This document shows, piece after piece, positions 34,446 through 43,295 of a stretch of 64,000 nt of DNA. Made by a program: the position numbers and the translations under genes. Position 1 is the stretch's first letter. Each line of letters begins with the position of its first letter. The DNA is taken from the NCBI GenBank assembly GCA_015234115.1, contig JADFWP010000008.1:1-64000 (forward strand), given 5' to 3'. The notes below the pieces were generated by a model. The model was not told the origin of the DNA, did not search any database, and saw nothing but the letters and a program-made list of their open reading frames with translations. This DNA comes from Magnetococcales bacterium (GTDB taxonomy: Bacteria; Pseudomonadota; Magnetococcia; Magnetococcales; Magnetaquicoccaceae).

Positions 34446-36038
34446 GTGGGACATCTATGGGATCTGAAAGCGCGCTTCGTCGGCATGGTCGTGATCATCA
34501 TGCTGGTCATTGCCATCGAAGGGATGGTGGGGGTGCGGGGAATCGGTCTGGTTCGGGAGCGGATCGAGTATCTGGACGAGTTCATGATCCCTTTGCTGCG
34601 TGGTCTGTCGCGGATCGAGAGCTTGCAGGTGCAGTTGAACCATCAGTTCGAGAAGGCGCCCCGTGATGAGAACCTGCCGGAACATGTGGTGGTGAATCAG
34701 CGCATTGTCCACGATCAGACGACCCGGATCCGACTGGAGATCGCACAAGGGCTGGAGACGGCGGACCATGCCCTGAAGAGCCTCCAGGTGCCGGAGAATC
34801 ACGCCGAACTGACCAAGATCCACCAGCGTCTCGAAGAGTTGCGCACGCTGCAATCCCGGCTGGATCGCACCCTGGAGCAGACCCCGGTGGATGCGGTCGA
34901 TGGCATGATCCATCTGCCCCAGGCCATCAACCGGCAACTGGTGGACGACTCGGAACATCAGGAGTCGCACGCGGATCGATTGCTGGAGGTGACCGAGGAT
35001 GTGCTGGATCAATCGGTGAACAGCACCCTGCACCTGAGCGACCGAACCGTTTTCTGGCTGGTGGCGGTCTGGGTGGTGAGCATGGTGGTCTGTTCGCTGC
35101 TGGTCTTGTTTCTGGCCGTGAGCATTTTGCGACCGCTGCATCTGGCCCAGAAGGCGGTGCGTCGCATCGCGGCAGGGGAGATGGAGATCGAGGTGGAAAC
35201 CCCTTCCCACGACGAACTCGGGCGTCTGCTCGAAGCCATGCGCGCCATGGCGTTGGCGGTGCGGGAGCGGGAGCGGGTGTGGGATCTGTTGCGGCAAACC
35301 GAGAAGATGTCCTCCGTGGGACGTTTGGCCATCGGGCTGGCCCACGAGGTCAACAATCCCCTGGCCAATGTCATGCTCCATCTGGAAATGTTGGAGATGG
35401 AACACAGCGACTCGGGTTCCGAGTTGGTCACCCGGCTGGCGGTGATCCGGCGCAATGTCGAGCGGGCCATGGCCATCACCCGTGAATTGTTGAGCTTTTC
35501 CCGTCCGGACCGGCCCGAGTTCGGGCCGGTGTCATTGCACGATGCCATCGACGGCGTGTTGGTGCTGCTCGGGCAACGGTTGCGTTCGATCACGGTGCGG
35601 CTGGAGTACGATCCGGAGTTGCCCGAGGTGTCAGGTCTGAGTGGCAAGTTGCAGCAGATCTTCATGAATCTGATCCAGAATGCCCTTGAGGCCATGCCGC
35701 ATGGCGGGGTGCTGGTGATTGCCACGGGTCGGGATGGGGAGGCCTGGGCCTGCGTCGAGGTGCGTGACAGCGGACCCGGCATTCCCGCTTCGTTGAGCGG
35801 CAAGGTGTTGGAACCATTCTTCACCACACGGGTCGAAAGTGGTGGCGTGGGACTGGGCCTGACCGTGTGTCAGAGCATTGTGGATCAGCATGGCGGTCGT
35901 TTGGAATTCGATCCGCTGCCGGCTCCGGAGGGTGGTCTGCGGGTCATCGTCCGTTTTCCCTTGAACCCCTTTGCGCAATCCGACCCGTCCCGGGCGGAGT
36001 GGAGCCTGGAGCATGAATCCGATTCTGATCGTGGATGA
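34446..36038 (+). CDS. Membrane histidine kinase with HAMP domain
   Basis: A 530-residue kinase. TM1 spans about 13-31 and TM2 about 200-222 (VVSMVVCSLLVLFLAVSI), enclosing a helical periplasmic region of about 165 residues like a four-helix-bundle sensor. HAMP is seen as LRPLHLAQKAVRRIAAGEME. HisKA has GLAHEVNNPLANV (His about 300) and HATPase has MNLIQNALEAM, RDSGPGIPASL and GGVGLGLTVCQSIV. The start is GTG at 34446 (reading GHLWDLKARF). The 3' end overlaps the next gene by 26 bases, so the cognate regulator is the REC-ArsR protein. Confidence 0.9.
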   Translation: MGHLWDLKARFVGMVVIIMLVIAIEGMVGVRGIGLVRERIEYLDEFMIPLLRGLSRIESLQVQLNHQFEKAPRDENLPEHVVVNQRIVHDQTTRIRLEIAQGLETADHALKSLQVPENHAELTKIHQRLEELRTLQSRLDRTLEQTPVDAVDGMIHLPQAINRQLVDDSEHQESHADRLLEVTEDVLDQSVNSTLHLSDRTVFWLVAVWVVSMVVCSLLVLFLAVSILRPLHLAQKAVRRIAAGEMEIEVETPSHDELGRLLEAMRAMALAVRERERVWDLLRQTEKMSSVGRLAIGLAHEVNNPLANVMLHLEMLEMEHSDSGSELVTRLAVIRRNVERAMAITRELLSFSRPDRPEFGPVSLHDAIDGVLVLLGQRLRSITVRLEYDPELPEVSGLSGKLQQIFMNLIQNALEAMPHGGVLVIATGRDGEAWACVEVRDSGPGIPASLSGKVLEPFFTTRVESGGVGLGLTVCQSIVDQHGGRLEFDPLPAPEGGLRVIVRFPLNPFAQSDPSRAEWSLEHESDSDRG

Positions 36039-36675
36039 TGATCACGATTTCCGTCAGGTGGTCGCGGACCTGCTCAACAAGGCGGGTTTTTCCACCTGTC
36101 AGGCCAGCAACGGGCACGACGCCCTGGCGGTGCTCAAGCAGGAGAAATGCGAGATCGTCCTGCTGGACATGGTGCTGCCCGGCATGGATGGTCTGGAGAT
36201 TCTGCGCCGCATCCAGCAACAGGATGAACAGGTCCGGGTGATTCTGATCACCGCCTTTGCCACCATCGAAAACGCGGTCACCAGCATCAAGATGGGGGCG
36301 ACGGAGTTTTTGACCAAACCGTTCCGGATCAACGATTTCACCACTTTGATTCATCGTACCGTGGAGGAGATTCGTTTCGAGCGCAAGGCGCTGGAGCTGA
36401 ATCTCGATCCGATTCTGGCCTGTCTGGCTCATCCGATCCGGCGCGGCATCGCCGAAGCCTTGAGCGATCATCAGGTGTTGCGCATGACCGATCTGATGCA
36501 GCAACTGGTGATCACCGATCACACCAAGCTCACCTTTCATCTGAAAAATCTGCTGGAACAGGGGATCATCGACAAGACCCGGAACCGCGCCTATCTGCTC
36601 ACCCAGCGCGGGCGGACCCTGTTGGCGGGTTTGCGGCGTTTGTCCATGACCCTGGGTGGCAACGGCACGGTGTAG
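36013..36675 (+). CDS. Response regulator with an ArsR-like winged-helix output
   Basis: A 220-residue protein. The receiver has IVDDDHD, acceptor Asp52 in VLLDMVLPGMDG, Thr80 in ITAF and Lys102 in LTKPF, most like NtrC/FixJ-type receivers. The output domain (about 130-210) starts LDPILACLAHPIRRGIAEAL, then MTDLMQQLVITDHTKLTFHL and a wing (DKTRNRAYLLTQRG). This is an ArsR/HTH_20-type winged helix, not OmpR, NarL or Fis. That pairing is known mainly from archaea and is rare in bacteria. ATG 36013 lies 26 bases inside the kinase gene. Confidence 0.88.
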   Translation: MNPILIVDDDHDFRQVVADLLNKAGFSTCQASNGHDALAVLKQEKCEIVLLDMVLPGMDGLEILRRIQQQDEQVRVILITAFATIENAVTSIKMGATEFLTKPFRINDFTTLIHRTVEEIRFERKALELNLDPILACLAHPIRRGIAEALSDHQVLRMTDLMQQLVITDHTKLTFHLKNLLEQGIIDKTRNRAYLLTQRGRTLLAGLRRLSMTLGGNGTV

Positions 36676-36739
36676 CGAGGCCGGGACGGGTTGCGGCTGG
36701 TTGTGTGGTCGGAATCCGGAGCCTGCCGACCATGGCGTG

Positions 36740-36764
36740 AGCGGCATGGCCGGGGTGTGCCGCT
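36740..36764. terminator. Short hairpin between convergent regulators
   Basis: AGCGGCA (36740-36746) pairs with TGCCGCT (36758-36764) between the stops of two convergent genes. There is no T-tract, so it is a weak terminator at best. Confidence 0.35.
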
Positions 36765-37865
36765 TCAGACGGTCAATTCGACCAGGGTGATGTCGTCGCG
36801 TTGGTTGTCATCCCCACGGAATTGATCCAGCGCGCGTTGGATCGATTCCAGGGGGGCGCCGGAGGTGGCAATCCCCGAGAGCACCCGATTCAGCCGTTCT
36901 CCACCGAAAAAATGGCCCTCCGGGGATTGGGTTTCGTACACGCCGTCGGAATACAGATAGATCTGATCTCCGGGTTGGACCGTCATGATCGCCTGGGCAT
37001 GATCGGTGGGAATTTCGGACACGATTCCCAGGGGCATCAGGCGAGAGGTGGGGCCGGGCATGCCGCTTCCGTCACGGTACAAAAACAGGGGATGCATGCC
37101 GGCGTTGTAGAGGAGCATTTCGCCGGCCTGGCGGTTCAAGGCAATGTAATTGGCCGTCAGGAACATGTCCACGGGCAGGCGGTCGTGGATTGTCTTGTTG
37201 ATTTTTTTCAGAATCTCCAGGGGAGAGAAGCCGTTTAACACCATGTCGTGAAAAATGTCCGAAACCAATGGTCCGCAGACCGCCGCCACCAGTCCGTGAC
37301 CGGTGAAATCTCCCAATAAAACATGTTGTGTTCCGGTTGCGTCGCGGGCCGACAGCACCAGATCACCCGTTGTTTTCTCCACGGGAGTCATGATAAAACG
37401 CATATTGTACGGATCAAAACGAGCATCCTTGCGCATTTTCAAGATGATGTTTTCGATTGCCTCCCGGTCCATGGCGATCTTTTCGGCCAGTTCGACCCGG
37501 CGCAGCCAGGCGTTGAGACGGGCCTGGAGAATGACATAGTTGAACGGCTTGGAGATGAAATCATCTCCGCCGCAGCGCAGGCATTCGGCCAACATCTGCT
37601 GGTCTTCGACCCCGGTCAGGAAGATCACCGGGACCGGCACATCGGCTCCCACCGATTCGGCCCGGATGCGGCGGGTGGCCTCGTGCCCGTTCATGACCGG
37701 CATCATCACGTCCATGAGGATCAGGTCCGGAGCCTGGGCACGAAATTTTTCCAGCCCCTGCTGGCCATCGAAGGCCATTACGACCGCATGCCCTTCCCGT
37801 TTCAGGAAACGTTCCAGATGCAACCGGGCCAAGGGGTCATCATCCACAACCAGTATGGTGCGCAT
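36765..37865 (-). CDS. Response regulator with SpoIIE/RsbU-type PP2C phosphatase output
   Basis: A 366-residue protein. The receiver has VVDDDPLA, Asp52 in LILMDVMMPVMNG and Lys in FISKPF. A helical linker (about 125-165) leads into a PP2C domain with KTTGDLVLSARD, GDFTGHGLVAAVCGPLVSDI, NAGMHPLFLYRDGSG and YSDGVYETQSPEG, with DDITLVEL at the end. Metal-binding Asp residues are kept. Such proteins dephosphorylate anti-sigma-factor antagonists in partner-switching pathways (RssB/HsbR-like); no anti-sigma kinase or STAS gene is nearby. GAGGAG precedes the ATG at 37865. Confidence 0.9.
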   Translation of the reverse strand: MRTILVVDDDPLARLHLERFLKREGHAVVMAFDGQQGLEKFRAQAPDLILMDVMMPVMNGHEATRRIRAESVGADVPVPVIFLTGVEDQQMLAECLRCGGDDFISKPFNYVILQARLNAWLRRVELAEKIAMDREAIENIILKMRKDARFDPYNMRFIMTPVEKTTGDLVLSARDATGTQHVLLGDFTGHGLVAAVCGPLVSDIFHDMVLNGFSPLEILKKINKTIHDRLPVDMFLTANYIALNRQAGEMLLYNAGMHPLFLYRDGSGMPGPTSRLMPLGIVSEIPTDHAQAIMTVQPGDQIYLYSDGVYETQSPEGHFFGGERLNRVLSGIATSGAPLESIQRALDQFRGDDNQRDDITLVELTV

Positions 37866-37931
37866 CTCCACTCCTCATCCCATCCCAGTGATTTTTCTTC
37901 CATTCGAGGCCAAGCGGCGCATCACCTCCGC

Positions 37932-37960
37932 TTGCCTCCTGGCGCACGCTGGAATAACCT
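37932..37960 (+). promoter_or_regulatory. Possible sigma-70 promoter of serC
   Basis: TTGCCT at 37932-37937 and TAACCT at 37955-37960 are 17 bases apart, 140 bases before the serC ATG. The -10 box is weak, so confidence is low. Confidence 0.3.
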
Positions 37961-38100
37961 CTCAAGGCGAGCCACTGTGCCGCCGAAATATCCCTGTATT
38001 GGGGTGCGGCACCGGCACTTGTCAGTTCAACATATCAGAAACGGCCCGGTCAAGCCAAGCCCAATGCCGTCTTGACGGCCAAACGAGGAGAATTTTTCCG

Positions 38101-39189
38101 ATGAAACGTGTCTACAATTTCAGTGCCGGACCTGCGGTCCTTCCCCTCTCCGTGCTGGAGCGGGCCAGAGATGAAATGATCGATTACCGGGGTTCCGGCA
38201 TGTCGGTGATGGAGATGAGCCATCGCTCCAAGGATTACATGGCGATCATCGAGGCCGCCGAAGCCGGATTGCGCGAGCTGATGGGCATTGACGAGGCGTA
38301 TGCGGTGCTGTTTCTGCAAGGCGGCGCCTCGTTGCAGTTCTCGATGATTCCGATGAATCTGATCACCGATCCGGCCACCCAGAGCGCCGACTACGTGATG
38401 ACCGGCAGCTGGTCCGAGAAGGCGTATTCCGAAGCCAAAAAGATCTTTGCCGATGTCCGGGTCGCCGCGTCGAGCAAGAATGTCAACTACAGCCGCATCC
38501 CCACCCAGGAGGAACTCACCCTCAATCCGAATGCGGCCTATGTGCACATCACCAGCAACAACACCATTTTCGGCACCGAATATCCCTATCTGCCGGATAC
38601 CGGAGCAGTGCCTCTGGTGGCCGACGCCTCATCCAACATCCTCTCCCGTCCGGTGGATGTGGCAAAATACGGGATGATCTATGCCGGGGCGCAGAAGAAT
38701 CTCGGACCCAGCGGCGTCACGGTGGTGATCGTGCGCAAGGAGCTGCTGGGCCGCAAGGCCAACCTGCCGAGCATGCTCGATTATCAGGCGCTGGCCAAGG
38801 AAGGCTCGATGCTCAACACGCCTCCCACCTATGCCATTTACATTCTTGGGCTGGTGCTGGATTGGGTCAAGGAGCAAGGCGGTGTGGCCGAAATGGAACA
38901 GCGCAACATCCGCAAGGCGGGCAAGCTCTATGCCGCCATCGACGCCTCGGGATTTTATCTCTGCCCGACCGAGCCGGTGAGCCGTTCGCGCATGAACGTC
39001 CCCTTCACCCTGGCCAAACCCGAGTTGACCGACGCTTTTCTGGCCGGAGCCAAGGCCGCCGGACTGGTCACCCTCAAGGGACATCGCTCGGTGGGGGGGA
39101 TGCGCGCTTCGATCTACAATGCCATGCCCGAAGCAGGGATCGATGCCCTGATCGCTTTCATGCAGGAATTTGAACGTACCAACGGTTGA
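38101..39189 (+). CDS. serC: Phosphoserine aminotransferase
   Basis: A 362-residue class V PLP aminotransferase that makes 3-phosphoserine from 3-phosphohydroxypyruvate and glutamate, the second step of serine synthesis. It begins KRVYNFSAGPAVLP, has FLQGGASLQFSM, the PLP Lys in YGMIYAGAQKNLGPSG, TPPTYAIYILGLVLDWV and the C-terminal GHRSVGGMRASIYNAMP. The length and motif set match SerC of Pseudomonadota. CGAGGAG stands upstream of the ATG. SerA is not in the window. Confidence 0.95.
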   Translation: MKRVYNFSAGPAVLPLSVLERARDEMIDYRGSGMSVMEMSHRSKDYMAIIEAAEAGLRELMGIDEAYAVLFLQGGASLQFSMIPMNLITDPATQSADYVMTGSWSEKAYSEAKKIFADVRVAASSKNVNYSRIPTQEELTLNPNAAYVHITSNNTIFGTEYPYLPDTGAVPLVADASSNILSRPVDVAKYGMIYAGAQKNLGPSGVTVVIVRKELLGRKANLPSMLDYQALAKEGSMLNTPPTYAIYILGLVLDWVKEQGGVAEMEQRNIRKAGKLYAAIDASGFYLCPTEPVSRSRMNVPFTLAKPELTDAFLAGAKAAGLVTLKGHRSVGGMRASIYNAMPEAGIDALIAFMQEFERTNG

Positions 39190-39310
39190 TACCCATCAGG
39201 ATCCGCGAGGCAGGAGTCGATTCGATGATTGATGATCATGATCCCTTTTCGTCTGGCGGAGTTCGCCGTGCCATCCCCATCCTCTCTGGTCGCATGGATG
39301 GGGGTGGCCG

Positions 39311-39895
39311 ATGAGAAACCCTTTTCTTGGTCTGGTGCAGTTTGTGGATGTGCCCAGACATCTTCACCTTCATTATCCGGGTCCGCTTTGGGCGGTGGTG
39401 GCGGGTTACATGCTCACCATCTACCTGACCCTGCCGCTCACGCCGATCGTCTCCAGGGCCGCTTTCCGGATGATCGGCAGGCGGGAGACCGGGATGATCA
39501 TTTCGTTCGGATTGCTGATCATCCTGATCGGGGTGCTGTGGTTTGCCTTTCGTCGCATCCGGGTCGAACAGCGGTTCAAGGTGTTGCGGCCCTTCATGGT
39601 GCTCATCGGGGTTGCCGCCTACATGGACAATCCCGTGGAGCGGGTCCATCTGCTGGAATACGGCATTTTGGCTTTTCTGGTTTTTCACGCCATGGGACAA
39701 CCTCGGGGTACGCGGCTGGTCTGGACCTATCTGCTGGTCGTGGTGGCGGGGTTTTCCGATGAGACCATCCAGTGGATCCTGCCGAACCGTTTCTTCGATT
39801 TGCGGGATGTGGGGATGAACGGCATTGGTTCGGCCTGCGGATTGTGGTTGAGCGTGCTGATCCGGCCTGCCGAATCCGATGCCGGGAACGCATGA
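39311..39895 (+). CDS. VanZ-like membrane protein (second)
   Basis: A 194-residue membrane protein with about five helices and the VanZ pattern: HLLEYGILAFLVFHAM then GFSDETIQWILPNRFFDLRD and NGIGSACGLWLSVL. It is larger than the VanZ-like protein at 2303. Role unknown. Its stop overlaps the start of the XPB-like helicase gene by the ATGA 39892-39895, so it belongs to the same transcript, possibly by chance. Its upstream neighbour serC ends 121 bases away. Confidence 0.8.
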   Translation: MRNPFLGLVQFVDVPRHLHLHYPGPLWAVVAGYMLTIYLTLPLTPIVSRAAFRMIGRRETGMIISFGLLIILIGVLWFAFRRIRVEQRFKVLRPFMVLIGVAAYMDNPVERVHLLEYGILAFLVFHAMGQPRGTRLVWTYLLVVVAGFSDETIQWILPNRFFDLRDVGMNGIGSACGLWLSVLIRPAESDAGNA

Positions 39896-41268
39896 TCCGG
39901 CTCACCTTCGATCAGGGTTCGTTGCTGGTTTCTGGCCCGGATGAGGCGTTGCAACCGGTGATCCATCTGTTGCGTTGGGACGAGCGCGCCGAATGTCACC
40001 GCGCCGAGGCCCGACATTACGGCCCGATCGTTCTGGCCTTGCATCGGGGGAAAATTCCGTACGACGATCAGGCGCGTGCTTTTCAGCCGCGTCCATTTCA
40101 GGCCAGGGATGACCATCCGCCACGTCCCCACCAGCAGGCCGCCTTCGATGGATGGGTGAAGGCCGCCTCCCGAGGCGTGGTGGTGCTGCCCACCGGCGCG
40201 GGCAAAACCCTGATCGCCCGCATGGCCATCACCCGCATCCAGCGGGATACCCTGATTCTGGCCCCGACCATCAATCTGGTGCAACAGTGGCACGAACAGC
40301 TCGGTTCCACCTTCGGCATGCCGATCGGGATGCTCGGCGGCGGTGAATATCAATTGGAACCGATCACGGTCAGCACCTACGATTCGGCCTATCTCCACAT
40401 GGATCGGATCGGTGCCCGCTTCGGGCTGCTGATCTGCGACGAATGCCATCATCTGCCAGCCCCCACCACCCGTCTTGCCGCCCAGATGTGTGTGGCGCCT
40501 TACCGGCTGGGACTCACGGCAACACCGGAACGCGCCGATGGCCAGGAGGAGGATCTCTTCAATCTGCTGGGTCCACTGGTCTATCGCTGCGAAATCGCCG
40601 ATCTGGAGGGGGCCTTTCTCGCCCCCTACCGGCTGGAACGGGTGCCGGTGGTGCTGGATCCGGACGAACGCGCAGCCTATGACGCGGCCTATGCCCAGTA
40701 TCGGGAGTTTGCCCGTTCCACCGGGGTCAATCTCTCCCGTCCGGAGGGGTGGAGCCAGTTCATCATGGTCTGTTGCCGTTCCAGGGAGGGGCGGGCGGCC
40801 ATGGCCGCCTACCGGATGCAAAAACGGCTCGCGCGCGCCTCGCGGGCCAAGCTGCGCATGGTCTGGACCCTGATGCGTCGCCATCGCCAGGAGCGCGCCC
40901 TGCTTTTCACCGATGACAATGCCACGGCCTATGCCATTGGCGAGACCTTTTTTCTGCCGGTCATCACCCACAAGACCCGACTCTCCGAGCGCGCCCGGTT
41001 TCTGGAGGGGTTTCGTGCCGGGGAGTTTCCTTTTCTGGTCAACTCCCGCGTGCTGAACGAAGGGATCGATCTGCCCGAGGTGAGTGTGGGGATCATCGTC
41101 TCGGGCAGCGGCTCGATCCGCGAACATGTGCAACGGCTTGGGCGTCTGCTGCGTCCGCGTGCCGGCAAACAGGCGATTCTCTATGAACTGGTCTCCCAGG
41201 ACACGGCTGAAACCTTCACCAGCGAACGCCGCCGTCAACATTCGGCCTATCAGCGGGGGGACGGCTGA
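39892..41268 (+). CDS. XPB-like superfamily 2 DNA helicase
   Basis: A 458-residue SF2 helicase of the XPB/Rad25 type. Walker A is PTGAGKT (100-106), the DEAD-box is DECHH (183-187), motif III is LGLTATPER (XPB has a RED loop here; this one reads ERADG), and motif VI is QRLGRLLRPRAGKQ. A Lys/Arg-rich thumb-like insert follows (about 260-320). The N-terminal damage-recognition-like domain covers 1-75. The next gene starts in the TGATG overlap and encodes a Bax1-type protein, the known nuclease partner of archaeal XPB. This gives the call strong context support. Confidence 0.88.
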   Translation: MIRLTFDQGSLLVSGPDEALQPVIHLLRWDERAECHRAEARHYGPIVLALHRGKIPYDDQARAFQPRPFQARDDHPPRPHQQAAFDGWVKAASRGVVVLPTGAGKTLIARMAITRIQRDTLILAPTINLVQQWHEQLGSTFGMPIGMLGGGEYQLEPITVSTYDSAYLHMDRIGARFGLLICDECHHLPAPTTRLAAQMCVAPYRLGLTATPERADGQEEDLFNLLGPLVYRCEIADLEGAFLAPYRLERVPVVLDPDERAAYDAAYAQYREFARSTGVNLSRPEGWSQFIMVCCRSREGRAAMAAYRMQKRLARASRAKLRMVWTLMRRHRQERALLFTDDNATAYAIGETFFLPVITHKTRLSERARFLEGFRAGEFPFLVNSRVLNEGIDLPEVSVGIIVSGSGSIREHVQRLGRLLRPRAGKQAILYELVSQDTAETFTSERRRQHSAYQRGDG

Positions 41269-42506
41269 TGCTCAACCGGGAATTGTTGCGCTTCGATCGG
41301 CGTGCAGGCAAGCTTCATCCCCGTTTCGTGGATACGGAAAATGGTCATCTGCTCGATTTCGCTCGGGATCTGGCGTTGGTCTATGTGGCCGGGGAGGGAC
41401 AGAGCCGGGAGGAGCTGGCCGAAACCGTCCTGCCGCGCATCAACGGCTTCCGGGCGCCGCTGGTGGCCAAGGGGTTGAACAAGCTGCTTTTGGACCGATG
41501 CACCTTCCGCGAATCCCTGGAAGGGCTGGAAGCGCGCCGCATGGCCATTTTCAGCGCAGCGGCCCGTCATCTGCGTGGCGAGGCGCACAACGATCTGGAG
41601 GCGTTCCGGCAGGCTGTGGCGGGCGAGCTGGACAGCGATGATCCCGATCGACTGGCGCTGGATCTGCATGCCGATCTGCCGGACCGGCAACCGCTGATCG
41701 CCTTTGATCCCATCGAACCCGAAGCGTTGTTGCAACGCTACAATATGGCCCTGGCGCAGGGTCCGCTCCTCTGGTCCGACCGGCTGACCGTGCAGATCCG
41801 TGAAGCCGATCCGGGACGCCAGAGACGTTTCTTTCAACTGTTGAAATGGTTCCAGTTGCTGGCCACCGTGACCCGCGTTTCCGGCGGGGGGGCGGGCGGG
41901 TTCACGTTGGAGCTGGATGGGCCGTTGAGCCTGTTTGACGTGCAGCGCAAATACGGGATCAAGCTGGCCTCTTTTCTGCCGGCGATTTGTGGTCTGTCCC
42001 ACTGGAAATTGACGGCGGTCACCCGCCTTGATGGTCAGGTGGCCACGCTGGAGCTGGACGAGACCATGGGTTTGAAATCCCATTTCAGCCGGACGGCGCA
42101 CTACGTTCCCGATGAATTCACCACATTTGCCGCCCAGTTTCGCAAGGAGGTGGCGGACTGGGTGATTCTGCCGCATCCGACATTGCTGGAACTGGGTGGT
42201 CAGGAGCTGGCCATGCCCGATTTCACTTTTCAGCATGCTGCCGGGGGGGTGGTGCATCTGGAGCTGTTTCATCGCTGGCATGCGGGTCAATTGCCGCGTC
42301 GTCTCAAGCGTCTGGACGCCTCTTCCAATCCGCCGCCGCTGGTGGTGGGGGTGGAGCGCGGATTGAGCAGACAGGGGGAACTGGTCCCCCTGTTGGAACA
42401 GTCGGCCTGGTTTCAGGCCCACGGTCTGCTGTTCAACCAGTTCCCGCCGGTGAAACGGGTGGTGGGACGGTTGGAGGGGCTGCAACATCCCGCCCCTCCG
42501 GGGTGA
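41268..42506 (+). CDS. Bax1-like nuclease partner of XPB (DUF790)
   Basis: A 412-residue protein of the DUF790/Bax1 family. The N-terminal NRE-like region starts MLNRELLRFDRRAGKLHPRF, and the C-terminal nuclease core has the PD-(D/E)XK pattern MPDFTFQHAAGGVVHLELFH with Asp318 and Glu332. In archaea Bax1 is a DNA endonuclease that binds XPB and cuts bubble-type DNA, a helicase-nuclease unit for nucleotide-excision-like repair. Its ATG shares one base with the XPB stop. Bacterial pairs are uncommon. In the canonical family Glu is followed by a 'GFW' block, here FHRW. Confidence 0.87.
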   Translation: MLNRELLRFDRRAGKLHPRFVDTENGHLLDFARDLALVYVAGEGQSREELAETVLPRINGFRAPLVAKGLNKLLLDRCTFRESLEGLEARRMAIFSAAARHLRGEAHNDLEAFRQAVAGELDSDDPDRLALDLHADLPDRQPLIAFDPIEPEALLQRYNMALAQGPLLWSDRLTVQIREADPGRQRRFFQLLKWFQLLATVTRVSGGGAGGFTLELDGPLSLFDVQRKYGIKLASFLPAICGLSHWKLTAVTRLDGQVATLELDETMGLKSHFSRTAHYVPDEFTTFAAQFRKEVADWVILPHPTLLELGGQELAMPDFTFQHAAGGVVHLELFHRWHAGQLPRRLKRLDASSNPPPLVVGVERGLSRQGELVPLLEQSAWFQAHGLLFNQFPPVKRVVGRLEGLQHPAPPG

Positions 42507-42511
42507 GGCGA

Positions 42512-43210
42512 TCAGGAGATCTGCACCACGATATCATGCAGCACATCGGCGGCTTCGGCCATCCGGTCGGCGGTATTGGAAAGATGGCGATACAGCTCGC
42601 GCCGTTTGAAGACCTCCATCACATGCGCGATGGCTGCGGATTGCGCGCGTGGTTCCTTGTTGTCCAAAGCCTGAATCTGGGCATCCACTTTGAAAAGTTC
42701 GGCAATGGCGCGGCGATAGGCTTTTTCGGTGGAGCGTTCCGACTTGCGGACCGCATCGGCATCCAGGTCGGCGAGAGCCGGGGTGGTGCCGAGTTTCTGG
42801 TAACCGCGTTTCAGGGAATCCACCCCTTCGCGCAGCAACTGGGCGATTTCCCGGGTATGTGCATCGGGTTGCAGGTTGAGGGCTTCCATCTCCCGGACCG
42901 TGGTTTTGGCATAATTCAGGATGTGGTCCAGGGAACTGATGGCCCGGTAGATGTCTTCGCGATCCATGGGCGTGGCAAAGGCCTGATTGAGGACGCCCAT
43001 GTTGCGCGCTTTGATCTCATCGCCCTTTTTCTCGCAATCCCGCACCAGCACACTGTGCGATTCGGCGCCGGATTCCATGAAATCGACCAGGGCATCCATG
43101 GCCTGAGCGCAGATGTCGCATTGATCGTTGAGCATGCCGTAGAAGTCCGGCACCCGTGGAAAGACGTTGTTGAGAATTCTGGAACCCAGAGAAGTGGAAC
43201 TGCCACTCAT
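42512..43210 (-). CDS. DUF47 / PhoU-like phosphate transport accessory protein (copy 2)
   Basis: A 232-residue helical protein nearly collinear with the copy at 9983 (same NNVFPRVPDFYGMLN start, ATPMDREDIYRA core and LHDIVVQIS end). It sits 85 bases downstream of pit on the same strand, the usual pairing in which the DUF47 protein is thought to control PiT activity. It ends 5 bases from the convergent Bax1 gene. Confidence 0.9.
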   Translation of the reverse strand: MSGSSTSLGSRILNNVFPRVPDFYGMLNDQCDICAQAMDALVDFMESGAESHSVLVRDCEKKGDEIKARNMGVLNQAFATPMDREDIYRAISSLDHILNYAKTTVREMEALNLQPDAHTREIAQLLREGVDSLKRGYQKLGTTPALADLDADAVRKSERSTEKAYRRAIAELFKVDAQIQALDNKEPRAQSAAIAHVMEVFKRRELYRHLSNTADRMAEAADVLHDIVVQIS

Positions 43211-43295
43211 GATAACGACTCCTTGATTTGGATTGGGGCCATTTCGGCCCGAAACTGGTACGAATACGATGGATGACGACTGGTGGATCCGGGGG

